Positions 8,309 to 17,700 of a DNA stretch of 64,000 nucleotides are shown piece after piece. Source of the DNA: Hahella sp018986435. GTDB lineage: Bacteria; Pseudomonadota; Gammaproteobacteria; Pseudomonadales; Oleiphilaceae. How positions within the stretch are numbered: position 1 is the stretch's first letter; the number at the start of each line of letters is the position of its first letter. The stretch covers positions 3,596,001-3,660,000 of the forward strand of contig NZ_CP192738.1 of assembly GCF_050749805.1 (NCBI RefSeq), given 5' to 3'. Position numbers and translations under genes: made by a program. The notes beneath the pieces were generated by a model. The model saw only the letters and a program-made list of their open reading frames with translations, was not told the origin of the DNA and searched no databases.

Positions 8309-9190
8309 ATGAGCTCTCCTGAAGCGATCTTTATTCGCGTCGTCGAAGCCGGCGGCTTCAAACAGGCGGCGCAGCAACTGAACATGGAGCCTTCGACGGT
8401 GAGTCGCAAGGTCGCCAAACTTGAGCAACGCCTGAAGGCGAAACTGCTGAACCGCTCCACCGCCCAAACCACGCCTACCGAACTGGGCAAAGCCTACTAT
8501 CAGGGCCTGCGCAGGCTGTTGGACGAGCAGGACGCTCTGGAAGAAGAGATTTTCAGCAACAGCAAAGACGTCAAAGGACATCTTCGAATCGCCACTACCG
8601 TGGATCTGGGTGACACCTTCATCGCTCCCATTGTCGAGCAGATGCTGAAGCTCGCACCCGAGCTAAGCGTCGAGCTGATCCTGGGGGCGGACATCGCTGA
8701 TCTGCCAAGAAGCAATATCGACGTCGCCATCCGCCTCGGCCGCATCGAAGACTCGGAAATGTACGCCAAGTATCTGGGAGAAATCCCCCGAGTGCTGACG
8801 GCCAGCCCGGAATACCTGAAAGCCCACGGAACCCCGAAAAAGATCAGCGATCTGGCGCAACACCACTTCGTGCTCTACTCCCAACTGCAAGCCAAATCCG
8901 ACATCCAATTCCAGGACGGCAGCCACTTCCCCGCCGCAAAAATCCGCAGCGCCATCATGGCCAACAGCCTCAAATCCATCGCCTACTTCGTAAAAAGCGG
9001 CATGGGCGTCAACTGGGGCCCAAGATGGCTCTACGAACAAGACCTGCAAGAAGGAAAACTAATCGAACTCCTCCCCGCCACCCCCACCGAAAACTTCACC
9101 GTCACCGCCCTCTACACCACCCGACAATTTCTGCCCTATCGGGTAAGGTGGTTTTTGGAGTTGTTGGGGGAGCGGTTGGAGTTGGGTTAG
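8309..9190 (+). CDS. LysR-family transcriptional regulator
   Basis: A 293-residue LTTR with an N-terminal winged helix-turn-helix (GGFKQAAQQLNMEPSTVSRKVAKLEQRL, about residues 15-42) followed by a LysR substrate-binding domain (GHLRIATTVDLGDTFIAP near residue 91). It is divergent from the exported MBL hydrolase gene and probably controls it. Codon use changes sharply in the last third: about 8870-9125 is extremely C-rich at third positions, then the final ~60 bases become G/T-rich. The same pattern is seen in three other genes of the window. Confidence 0.9.
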   Translation: MSSPEAIFIRVVEAGGFKQAAQQLNMEPSTVSRKVAKLEQRLKAKLLNRSTAQTTPTELGKAYYQGLRRLLDEQDALEEEIFSNSKDVKGHLRIATTVDLGDTFIAPIVEQMLKLAPELSVELILGADIADLPRSNIDVAIRLGRIEDSEMYAKYLGEIPRVLTASPEYLKAHGTPKKISDLAQHHFVLYSQLQAKSDIQFQDGSHFPAAKIRSAIMANSLKSIAYFVKSGMGVNWGPRWLYEQDLQEGKLIELLPATPTENFTVTALYTTRQFLPYRVRWFLELLGERLELG

Positions 9191-9356
9191 GGGAGAGTTT
9201 TGTATTCGTTGTAATAATATATATCTTTGCTAAAGGTTGAAGCACTCGTAAGCGCTGGACACTCATTTTATGCTTTCACCACCAACTACTTTTGGCTAGT
9301 TTGTCTGTCATTTTTTGTTGTTTTTTAACTCGAAAAATTAATGGCATCGGCTTACG

Positions 9357-11462
9357 TCAGATATCGTCTGCACCAATTTGTCGCTCAAATGCTTGTGTAA
9401 CTAAAGCCAAGATATGAGGAATATCATTTAAGTTGTCGAGACCTACTTCGACATCACCGTTCCCCCAGCGCCCTAAGTTCGTGACATCTTTGCACAGTCC
9501 ACGAGGGTCATCGATTTCGGCGAAAGGCATGTTGAGCGACAAGCGGAGTCTCTTCGCCTGAGGCACCACATCGACAAAATTGGTTTCGGCTTTAAAGGCG
9601 ACATAAAGTTTTTTCACCTCCTCTGTCACACATGGGTCCAGCTCCAACACAGCTTTACGGAATGCCTGATAAATATCAGCCATTTTCCCAGTCACTAGCT
9701 GAGGGTGGTCCGCCAAACTATATTCCGTTGATTGCTCAATTTGTGGTTTATATGCATCGAAAATATCCTTAGGCAACTCAACCTTTACCCATACCTCGAT
9801 CGCTTTATTTGCTAGCTTATTGGCACGCTTTTGAATAGCAGCTTCATCCCACTTGGCTTCAACAGCAATCCCTTCATTCATCTTAAGTGGACTGAATTTA
9901 AAACCATACTCATGTTCACACTTAGCGATGAACGCACTGTTGCTATATTCTGTGTTGTATCCTGTTAAAGTTAAGTTTCCTAGAGTATGGCGATAAATCT
10001 CCCAAACACGCTCCCACTCATCTCCTAACTCAGAGCGCCATACCAAAGGTAGCTTTTCTGCTTTATTGTCGGCTTGAGGCATGATGTGCTCAATTGTGTA
10101 CTCATCGACCAAAATGCGCTCTTTACGACCAAAGTTTTCCATGCGCCTCAACCAGTAACTTTTACTGCGGAAGTTATAAATGTCTTTGGTTTGAATTTTT
10201 CTATGGAACTCTTCATCGCCAGGAAAACGTCGATAGGATGGTAACAGCATGAAAGCGGCTTTTATGCTTTCAAGATAACGATCCTTTTTAAGGCCTATAC
10301 CCATTCGAGCAAAGGTTTTGTTCATGGAGTTTGTTGGGATCTCACAGATAGCGCGCCTGAATACATAGCTTTCGATGATACGCACAGCGGACAAAAACTC
10401 ACTGTGGCTCAACAGGTCACCTGAGAAGTCTGAATACAACTCAAGTAACAATGGGTAGGCAACATCAACTTTGAGTTCTCGCAAATCTTTAAAGGCTAGC
10501 TTTAACTCCTCATCCTTTTCTTTACCCAAGGCGAAAGCGCAGAAGAAAACTGCATAGTTCCTAATATCTTTAACCAGTTCATCTACGCCTTTGGTTGCGA
10601 TAAACGGTCGTCTCGAATACTCCTTGAACACCTCATATACTTCACCAATCTTAGGAATTTCACGAGTCTTTACGGTGAGGAAATGACGCATAAAGCTGTC
10701 AAAGTAATCGCTATATGCTTGCTGCCCAAATGTCAGCTCCATTGGTCGCCAATATTGTTCGTAGAGATGGGTTTGATGCTCAGGCTCTAGCCCCATGAGA
10801 ATATAATTGCGGATCAAATCCGCTTGGCTCAACTCCCTTCCCGTTGAGTTCATACTCTCAAATATAAGTTGAGGGTTGTCTTGCTCCCGGTTAAGCGAAA
10901 TATCAACAACCATCAGTTTTGCCAGTCCACTGCAAACTGGTTTCAGATCAATAAGCTTTTGCAGCTTCGACTTGAAGAACTCATAGTTTTCAACCACACG
11001 AATAGATCTATTATCTGGCTGCTCAAGCCCCTTTATAATAGCTTTTAATGACTTATCGTCGGCTTGAGACAACACCAGCTTGTAGAACTTCTCACCGCTT
11101 TCCAAAGGATTAGTTAAATAATAGCCCTTTAATTTGGTACAACTGAAATCTTCTAAAGGCTCTTGCTCACCAATCACCTCCGTTAACGCTGAAATTAAAA
11201 GGGTAATAGTTGTTAAACGTTGCTGACCGTCGATTACTAAGAGTGGTGTTTGAGACGATACAGAGTAGAGGCCTTTCTCGACATAAACAACAGACCCCAT
11301 GAAATGGGCATTGATATCAACATTATTGCCGCTGCGAATGATATCATCCCACAACTGCTGGCATTCTTTTTCTTTCCAAGAGTACGTTCGTTGATAAATT
11401 GGAATGACAAATTGCGGTGACTTTTTCAAAAACTCCAACAGTTTCGCTTCAGTTGCTTTCAT
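9357..11462 (-). CDS. GmrSD-type DUF262/DUF1524 restriction-like protein
   Basis: A 701-residue protein with three parts. The N-terminal DUF262 domain has IPIYQRTYSW (residues 20-29) and the ParB-like nucleotide-binding motif IDGQQRLTT (77-85). The middle-to-C-terminal DUF1524 HNH-like nuclease has EHIMPQ and LGNLTLTGYN. The C-terminal extension resembles DUF5655 (VKKLYVAFKAETNFVDVVP onwards). This is the GmrS-GmrD fusion architecture, type IV restriction of modified (for example glucosylated) DNA, so a phage-defence role is likely. The gene is clearly lower in GC than its surroundings and stands beside recombinase debris, consistent with horizontal acquisition. ATG at 11462. Confidence 0.85.
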   Translation of the reverse strand: MKATEAKLLEFLKKSPQFVIPIYQRTYSWKEKECQQLWDDIIRSGNNVDINAHFMGSVVYVEKGLYSVSSQTPLLVIDGQQRLTTITLLISALTEVIGEQEPLEDFSCTKLKGYYLTNPLESGEKFYKLVLSQADDKSLKAIIKGLEQPDNRSIRVVENYEFFKSKLQKLIDLKPVCSGLAKLMVVDISLNREQDNPQLIFESMNSTGRELSQADLIRNYILMGLEPEHQTHLYEQYWRPMELTFGQQAYSDYFDSFMRHFLTVKTREIPKIGEVYEVFKEYSRRPFIATKGVDELVKDIRNYAVFFCAFALGKEKDEELKLAFKDLRELKVDVAYPLLLELYSDFSGDLLSHSEFLSAVRIIESYVFRRAICEIPTNSMNKTFARMGIGLKKDRYLESIKAAFMLLPSYRRFPGDEEFHRKIQTKDIYNFRSKSYWLRRMENFGRKERILVDEYTIEHIMPQADNKAEKLPLVWRSELGDEWERVWEIYRHTLGNLTLTGYNTEYSNSAFIAKCEHEYGFKFSPLKMNEGIAVEAKWDEAAIQKRANKLANKAIEVWVKVELPKDIFDAYKPQIEQSTEYSLADHPQLVTGKMADIYQAFRKAVLELDPCVTEEVKKLYVAFKAETNFVDVVPQAKRLRLSLNMPFAEIDDPRGLCKDVTNLGRWGNGDVEVGLDNLNDIPHILALVTQAFERQIGADDI

Positions 11463-11595
11463 ATCACATCAAGCTCCATCTAACATTGAACACACCTGCT
11501 CAGTTGTATTCAAAAGTATTCTCAGTAATCTGCATACCGCGTTTCCTGTCCTTAGGGCTTAATTCACTGAGACTGCAGATTGGACCAACAACAGA

Positions 11596-11721
11596 TCACG
11601 AATGCCGCAGCCGAACAACAGCAGAGATAGTTTCTTGATTTACCCTCTGCGCCGCTTCTTTATAGCGCAATACCACTGTGGCGCGGCCATGTCCGGTTTC
11701 TCTGACGATGTACTCTTGTGT
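11596..11721 (-). pseudogene. Tyrosine recombinase C-terminal remnant
   Basis: Forty-one codons with no start read, in part, EYIVRETGHGRATVVLRY followed by KEAAQRVN. This resembles the C-terminal catalytic part of phage-type tyrosine recombinases, where an RxTGH motif is followed about ten residues later by RY. Everything N-terminal is missing. It suggests a degraded integrase next to the restriction-like gene. The match is by motif only. Confidence 0.35.
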
Positions 11722-11845
11722 TCACTCCATACAGACAAGATGGCAGCAGCTTATGGGCTGCTGCTTCAAGTAATCAGGCTTTAGGAATTAAAGGAAGCAT
11801 AACAGGACTTTTAAATTTTCCCAGCATTTCGTTAAAAGAAAGGCC

Positions 11846-12076
11846 CTATTCCTCCGTGTCCCACTCTGGCCATTCGCCGCGAAAGCGGGCGACTATTTCT
11901 GTAGTCGAGATGAATCCGACAATGATATGCGTATCAGGTACTTTTTCTTCGCCGGGCAGGTCATACCAGCAGTTGTCTTTCCACCGCAGTAGCTGGTTTT
12001 CTCCGAGCCCGTTGGGAAACTTTGTTGACGCTAGAAAAATCCCCTCCCATTTTGGAGAGCCTTTTTGCCATTTTAC
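11846..12076 (-). pseudogene. Start-less 77-codon reading frame, probable phage-type gene fragment
   Basis: An open minus-strand frame that begins right after a stop codon and has no usable ATG or GTG. It translates to a protein-like, tryptophan-rich sequence (pieces: LASTKFPNGLGENQLLRW, DNCWYDLPGEEKVPDTHI, WPEWDTEE at the end). The style recalls small phage-borne proteins of the DUF551 kind, but I cannot assign a family. It is most likely the 3' part of a gene that lost its beginning. Confidence 0.35.
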
Positions 12077-12226
12077 TTATCTATTCATTGATACCCGTCT
12101 TTAAGTTCGTTCATTGCTTGAGCAGGTTTTTTAGTTGGGGTGGGCGTTGCCCGACTTGGGCGTCCGGCAGGAAAATCATAACACTATTCAGTCAGCATCT
12201 TTTCTATTGCTTTAACGCTCCTGTTA

Positions 12227-12991
12227 TTACCGATACCGCCCCCAAATCCCCTCAATCTCTCCACTATCAACCAACGCCTTAATCGCCGCATTCAACCGGT
12301 CCAGCGCCGCGGCTTTGTTGGGGTGGATGCGCAGCATGACGTCTACGCCGCCGACTTCGAAGCCGGGTTCGAGGCCTCGGTAGACGGGGTTTTCGCGCAT
12401 TCGGTAGAGGACGAGGTCTTTGTTGATGATGACCTGGTCCAGGCGGCCGGCGAGTAGCATGGTGAGGAGTTGGGATTCGCCGTTGACGTCGTAGCGTTCG
12501 ATGGCGCCGCTTTGGAATAGTTTGGTGAAGGTTGGATATTGGTAGCCGCGCACGACGCCGATGCGTTTGCCGATTAAGTCTGAGGGCGCTTCGACGGGCA
12601 GGCTTTTATTGCGGCCGAACAGCAGGATGTCGACGGATTGCGCATAGGGAATGGTAAACAGCCCCAGGGTTTTCTCCCCTGCCCGCCATGCGGGATTCAC
12701 CCCCGACTCGATATCCACCAGATTTTCATTGAACATCATCAAGCCGCGGGCCAAGGGGTGTGTTTGAGAGATGAAGGTGTCGCCCGTGATGCGACTGATG
12801 GCGTCGAAAAAGTCTTTGTAGAAGCCGGTTGGGACTCCATCCTGGTAGAAATAATAGGGAGGGAATTCCGTGTTATGAGCCAGCACTCTGAACTCTTCCG
12901 CGTGCGCCCCTCCCTTCGGCGGCCATATCCCGATCAGGAGAACGACGAGGCTTCTCAGAAAGATACCCGCCAACAGCTTTCGTAGGGTCAT
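12227..12991 (-). CDS. Periplasmic solute-binding protein, amino-acid ABC type (family 3)
   Basis: A 254-residue secreted protein with a signal peptide (MTLRKLLAGIFLRSLVVLLI to AHAEE) and a family 3 extracellular solute-binding fold: FRVLAHNTEFPPYYFYQDGVPTG at the start of the mature protein, GKRIGVVRGYQYP in the hinge region and LLTMLLAGRLDQVI near the end. No permease or ATPase genes are adjacent, as for many stand-alone binding proteins in marine gammaproteobacteria, so it may serve sensing or a distant transporter. The coding strand is markedly C-rich over about 12310-12500 and switches to G-rich in the last ~70 bases. Confidence 0.8.
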   Translation of the reverse strand: MTLRKLLAGIFLRSLVVLLIGIWPPKGGAHAEEFRVLAHNTEFPPYYFYQDGVPTGFYKDFFDAISRITGDTFISQTHPLARGLMMFNENLVDIESGVNPAWRAGEKTLGLFTIPYAQSVDILLFGRNKSLPVEAPSDLIGKRIGVVRGYQYPTFTKLFQSGAIERYDVNGESQLLTMLLAGRLDQVIINKDLVLYRMRENPVYRGLEPGFEVGGVDVMLRIHPNKAAALDRLNAAIKALVDSGEIEGIWGRYR

Positions 12992-13180
12992 TCTTGCTCT
13001 AACTTCTTTGACAAAGGCATGTGAAAAAGCGTGGCTTTCCCTGCGTCCGTTTGACGCCGCCTTAGCGTAACGCGCTTGCTGCCGGTAGACGCCTCGTACG
13101 TTAGGTGGCTACCGGTTAAAGCAGTCTGCTCTGATCATCTCCTTTTTGGCATGACACATTTGTAAATCAATGCAAATTCA

Positions 13181-13229
13181 GCCGCCAGATAGCCCCGCCC
13201 GTTCGCACGAGACCGGCTTGTCTGGCGGC
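13181..13229 (-). terminator. Putative terminator hairpin downstream of the 13249-13974 gene
   Basis: GCCGCCAGA (13181-13189) and TCTGGCGGC (13221-13229) form a 9-bp GC-rich inverted repeat 20 bases past the stop of the leftward gene. A weak T-rich stretch follows in that direction, so the call is tentative. Confidence 0.4.
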
Positions 13230-13248
13230 CGATATGACAGTAGGCGGA

Positions 13249-13974
13249 TTATTTGACTCCGTAATCCGCCAGGATCTTGTCGTAGGTTCCGTCCGCTTTG
13301 ATGGCGGCGAGCCCCCGATTGTAAGCCTCGATGATTTTCTGGCCCTGAGAGTTGGCCTTGCCGGTGGCGACATGCAGGTCGTTCACAGACAGGGCGTTAC
13401 TGGTGAACTCCACCGAGCCCAGGTCGATGCCGGCGTCCTTCATGACAGACTTGGCGACGATCTCATCTTCCAGAGTCAGGTCCACGCGATCGCTCAACAG
13501 CTTTTTAACGTTGGCCTCAATCGTGCCCGCTTCCGGTCTGGAGAAATTAGTGGCGTGGGTGAATTCGTCGCCATAGCCGTAGCCACTGACGATGCCGACT
13601 TTCTTCCCGCTGAGACTATCCAGCCCATTGAACTCAAACGGGTCGCCTTTGCGCTTGATAAACTTGATGCTGTTTTGCGCGTAATAGTTGCTGTAATTCA
13701 GCACCTTGGCGCGCTCCTCCGTGAACCAGGCGCCGGGCAATATGTCGATATTGCCGTTGATCACATCATTCAACGCCCGTTTCCATGGCAGGATTTTGAA
13801 ATCCACCGTGTAGCCCTCTTTCTCCATCGCCGCTTTCAGCAGCGCAATGGAAATTCCGGGATCACTCCCCTCCTGTATAAACGGCGGCCAAGGGTCCTGC
13901 GCAGCTGTGACGGTCTCCGCCTGCGCGGAGAACGCAACGAGCATGGTCAGAATCAAGGTAGAAAGAGCCTTCAT
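13249..13974 (-). CDS. Periplasmic solute-binding protein, amino-acid ABC type (family 3)
   Basis: A 241-residue family 3 binding protein. I prefer the ATG at 13974, which has AGAGGT seven bases upstream and begins a clean signal peptide (MKALSTLILTMLVAFSAQA). A start at 14040 would add 22 residues lacking signal character. The mature protein begins ETVTAAQDPWPPFI and contains LLKAAMEKEGYTVDF, NIDILPGAWFTEERA and GKKVGIVSGYGYG, typical of polar amino-acid or related binding domains. It is the second such gene in tandem but differs clearly in sequence from the one at 12227-12991. No transporter partners are adjacent. Confidence 0.85.
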   Translation of the reverse strand: MKALSTLILTMLVAFSAQAETVTAAQDPWPPFIQEGSDPGISIALLKAAMEKEGYTVDFKILPWKRALNDVINGNIDILPGAWFTEERAKVLNYSNYYAQNSIKFIKRKGDPFEFNGLDSLSGKKVGIVSGYGYGDEFTHATNFSRPEAGTIEANVKKLLSDRVDLTLEDEIVAKSVMKDAGIDLGSVEFTSNALSVNDLHVATGKANSQGQKIIEAYNRGLAAIKADGTYDKILADYGVK

Positions 13975-14230
13975 GCTTATACCTCTCTGTTTGAGATAGA
14001 TCATTGGCGTAGGCCGATAAACCTCGGGGAGAAAGTTCATCAGGCGAAGGTCAAACGGCGTTGTTTACAAATCCCCAGGGTGGCGTGGCGCAGCGGCCAG
14101 TAACCGTAATAAGGTTAGTTTATAAACAGACCGCCAACAAATTGGAGCGCAGCAGTGTGTGGGCTTCTTGGGAGACAATTTTGGGGGTGGCGGTAGTTTT
14201 AAACGTGGGAGTCGCCTTGAACGTTTGGAT

Positions 14231-14742
14231 GTTGGAAGGCGCTGCGCTTTTCCAACCTACCTTTGGGAGGCGGCGTTAATTGTAGGTTGGATAAGCAAAG
14301 CGCCATCCAACTGTTTTCGTGGAGCGAAAATACAGCGCGGTTCTTTGCAGGGCTTATTGAGAAGAAAGTTTGAACGCGGTGGTAGTTTTGAACGTTTGGA
14401 TGTTGGAAGGCGCTGCGCTTTTCCAACCTACTTTGGGAGGCGGGGTTTATTGAGAAGAAAGTTTGAACGCGGCGGTAATCTTGTACGTTCGATGTCGGAA
14501 GGCGCTGCGCTTTTCCAACCTACTTTGGGAGGCGGCGTTAATTGTAGGTTGGATAAGCGAAGCGCCATCCAACAGTTTTCGTGAAACGAAAATACAGCGC
14601 GGATCTTGGCGGGGTTTATGGAGAAGAAAAGTCGAACGCGGCGGTAGTTTTGAACGTTTGATGTTGGAAGGCGCTGCGCTTTTCCAACCTACTTTGGGAG
14701 GCGGCGTTAGTTGTAGGTTGGAGAAGCAAAGCGCCATCCAAC
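14231..14742. repeat. Cluster of REP/BIME-like palindromic repeats
   Basis: At least four forward units (14231-14260, 14402-14431, 14494-14523, 14663-14692) and three inverted partners (about 14281-14311, 14544-14573, 14713-14742) of the palindromic unit seen at 4413 and 6260. They are embedded in longer imperfect tandem repeats that include blocks such as AATACAGCGCGG and GAGAAGAAA. The cluster fills most of the gap between the binding-protein gene and the G8-domain gene (13975-14796). Reading frames here are repeat products. Confidence 0.85.
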
Positions 14743-14796
14743 TGTTTTCGTGGAATGAGCGCCGGAGTTCAGTTCGACTCCGGCGCATGAGAAAGG

Positions 14797-17700
14797 CTAG
14801 CGATCGCTAATCAGATAGACGTTGTCGGCGGAGCCTTTGGGCAGTTCGGTGGCGCTTTGGAACAGGAAGTTCTGGAAGTTGTTTGCGCCGTTGAGCACAT
14901 GAATTTCCGTACTGTTCACGCCATTGCGTTTAAAACCGATCAGGTCCGGCGCGCCGTCGCCATTGAAGTCAGACACGCGGAAGCTCCAGTTGTCATCGGT
15001 GGCGTGCAGCGCTGTGGCGGAGTGGACGATGAAGTTATCGTAGCCGCTTTGCGCGCTCAGGATGTGCACTTCCGTTCTGTTGGAGCCGCCTCGTTTGGCG
15101 ATGTACCAGAGGTCGGGCCTGCCGTCGCGGTCATAATCGCTGATCAGGAACTCATCCGACGAGTTCGGTCGCAACCCCAGCCCTGTGGCGTCATGCAACA
15201 GGAAGTTCTGCGGGTTTCTACCGTCCAGCACATGCACCTCCGTGCGGCCGCTGCCCGTCGTGTTATGCAGGATGGCCCAGATATCCGGCTGGCCGTCGCC
15301 GTTGTAGTCCCGTATCGCCATGTGATCGTTGACGTTCATGTAGCCCAGCGCCGTGCCGGACTGGAAGATAAAACGCTGCAGCCCGCTCTTGCCGTCCATG
15401 ATATGCACCTCCGTCGTTCCCGTGCCGGTGTTGCGCTTTTTGAAGCCGGCGATATCCATGTAGCCGTCGCGATCCCAGTCCGTCATATCGAACTGCCAGG
15501 CCTCGTTGGCGGCTTCCAGCGCGCTGTTCTGCGCGGCGGTGGAGATGAAACTCTTGCTGCGCAACAGCTTCTGGAACGTGGTTCTGGCGCCGCCTTGCTT
15601 GTTCAACACATAGACATTGGGAGCCAAAGGACGATTGGCGCCCGGCGCGCACCCGGGATTCAAGCACACGAAGATAGAGCCCAGCTCGCCGGGATTTCTG
15701 AAATCCGCGCCAGCAGGCGCTTTGAAGCGTACAAACAAGCTGCCGTTTTCATAAGCCCAGGCGTTGCCGTCAAACGCGCGCAACGCCGCCCAGGCGCCGA
15801 CCGAACCCAACTGAATCAGCGGACCGGAGAAACCGTATTGCCCCGCCGGCGTTCCCAGATAGACATACACGTTGGGCGTCACGCCCGGCAGCTCCAAAGT
15901 CACATACTCGCCGCTGCTCATGCTGTGATAATCGAAGCGGGTGATGCTGGGAATCTGGTCGTGATAGATGTAGGCGTAGTTATAAGCGCCGTCGACCATG
16001 GGCAACAGACTGACGCCTTCGATTTCCTTGCGGGATTCGGTATAACGGGCGCCGTCGCTACGGAAAAAGGTGCTGTCCTGACGTCTGCGGCTGACCAGCG
16101 GCGCCGGCGGCAGCCAGATTTCATCAGAAGGACGCACCTCCACGTAGGCGAAACGATGGCGACTTTCCATGCCGCTCAGCCCTTCTTTGATGCGGCGGCT
16201 GTTACCGTCGACCAGCATGGGATGGTCCTGGGTGATGGCGGTCATGGGCTGGCCGGTGAATGTCCCGTCCACATCGTAAATCGCCCCGTTGAACCAGACC
16301 GGGCCAATGTAGTCGTTGCGATAGCGCACCTGATAACTGCCCGGAGATACCGTGGTGTTGTGCAGGGAGTGCCCGGAGTATTTGATGTTGGCGCCCCATT
16401 GGTCGAACAGGGTGAAATTATCCCGCTCAAAGCCGGTGAAATGGGAATCGCGAATACGCACTGGGCCGTCATACAGAATATGCCCGATCGCCAGACCGAT
16501 CACGCCACTGGACGCGGATAGACCCAGCGGCGCCACAGGTTCGTAGTTTTCCGAAGCGCCCACCCAGAGCACGCGGTTGTAGTCCGTCACCCAAGTGCTG
16601 GCTTCGCCTTCATAGTTATCCGCCACGATCAGGTCGTTGTAGGTGCTTTTGCCGCGATTGCCGCCTACGCGGGAATACATCCCCAGGTAGTTTTTGTACA
16701 CCGTCAGCCCATTGATGACCGGCTCCTGCTGGGGCATGTAGTCATTGTTCAGGTTAGGCGTTTGCGAAGCGTCATTGGGGGTGGGCGCCATGCCCAGCAG
16801 CCAGCCGTGGAAACTGGAATGCGCGGTGTTATTGTCAATAGCGCCGGCGGGCAGGTTCTGCACATTGGGGTTCAACCCCTGCTGAAAAACCGGGCTGTTC
16901 GGATTCTGATGAAAAGCGAACCAGAAACCGGAGCCGTCGGAACCGGCGGCGTGATTATTTTGCACGATGTTATTGGGATTGGTGATCCAGAAGGTGGACG
17001 GACCGCTGGCGTTTCTCAATCTGCCATTGGTGAAATCGCTGGGCAACAGCGCGTATTCCGGCGCGGGCTTGCGAGTCACCATGCCCAGATTGCCGACGAT
17101 ACGGTTGCCGGTCTCGTTGCCGTCCTCCATGAACAAGGCATGCCCCAAGTTGTCGTAGCAGACGTTGTTTTCCACTGCCGCGTTGTTCGTGCCATGAACG
17201 GTAATCGCGCGATTGTAGGTGTGGTGGATACTGGAGTTGCGAATGTACTGTCCGGCGGCGTTGCCGGCCAAATGCCAGTGGAAAGGATAACGTCCCAGCT
17301 TGCGGCGCTGCCCCATGCGGGTCAACTCGACATTGGAAAGACGACCGAAAGCGCCGCGCATCACCATGATGTTGCCGCCATAGGCGATGCGGCCGCTGTC
17401 TGCGTCCCCCTGAATCCGGAGATTACGGGACAACAGGCCTACTTCCGCGCGCTCGTCCAGCGTCCAGCTTTGTCCGTTGTCGCTGTATTGCTGCAGTTTG
17501 CCGAAGTGGTTATAGGCAAGGCGGTCATTGAGCGTGAGCGTCTTTCTGTCGCCGCTCAGGCTGACGATGGTGAATTCTTCCGCGTGATTCATGTCGAAAT
17601 CGCTGGAGGCGATGACAATGCGATCTCCCGCGCGCCAGTTCACGGTCTCTTTCAGCGTGATGCTGTTGTCGCCAATCGCAGCGGATGCGCCCAGTTGCGT

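Larger units (their letters stand above)
11463..12226. other. Intergenic scar with gene fragments
   Basis: 764 bases without an intact gene. Two minus-strand reading frames without start codons can be read here (11596-11721 and 11846-12076) and look like relics of mobile DNA. The rest shows nothing recognisable. Confidence 0.5.

Noticed and set aside
9025..9240. 71-codon frame overlapping the LysR 3' end
   Set aside because: It is a by-product of the C-rich then G-rich composition in that gene end.
11718..12104. 128-codon plus-strand frame
   Set aside because: The opposite strand carries a more protein-like frame (11846-12076); this one is its shadow.
13234..14103. Long plus-strand frame antisense to the 13249-13974 binding protein
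   Set aside because: The minus-strand gene has a signal peptide and family motifs; this frame is its shadow.
14231..14742. Possible CRISPR array
   Set aside because: Units are palindromic and occur in both orientations with shared, not unique, spacers; no cas genes are present.
14159..14810. Several frames across the repeat cluster
   Set aside because: They translate the palindromic repeats themselves and repeat the same peptide blocks.
14857..16521. Long open frame antisense to the G8-domain gene
   Set aside because: It lies wholly opposite a gene with clear domains; high GC produces long antisense frames, and its translation is low-complexity in style with no recognisable motif or ribosome site.
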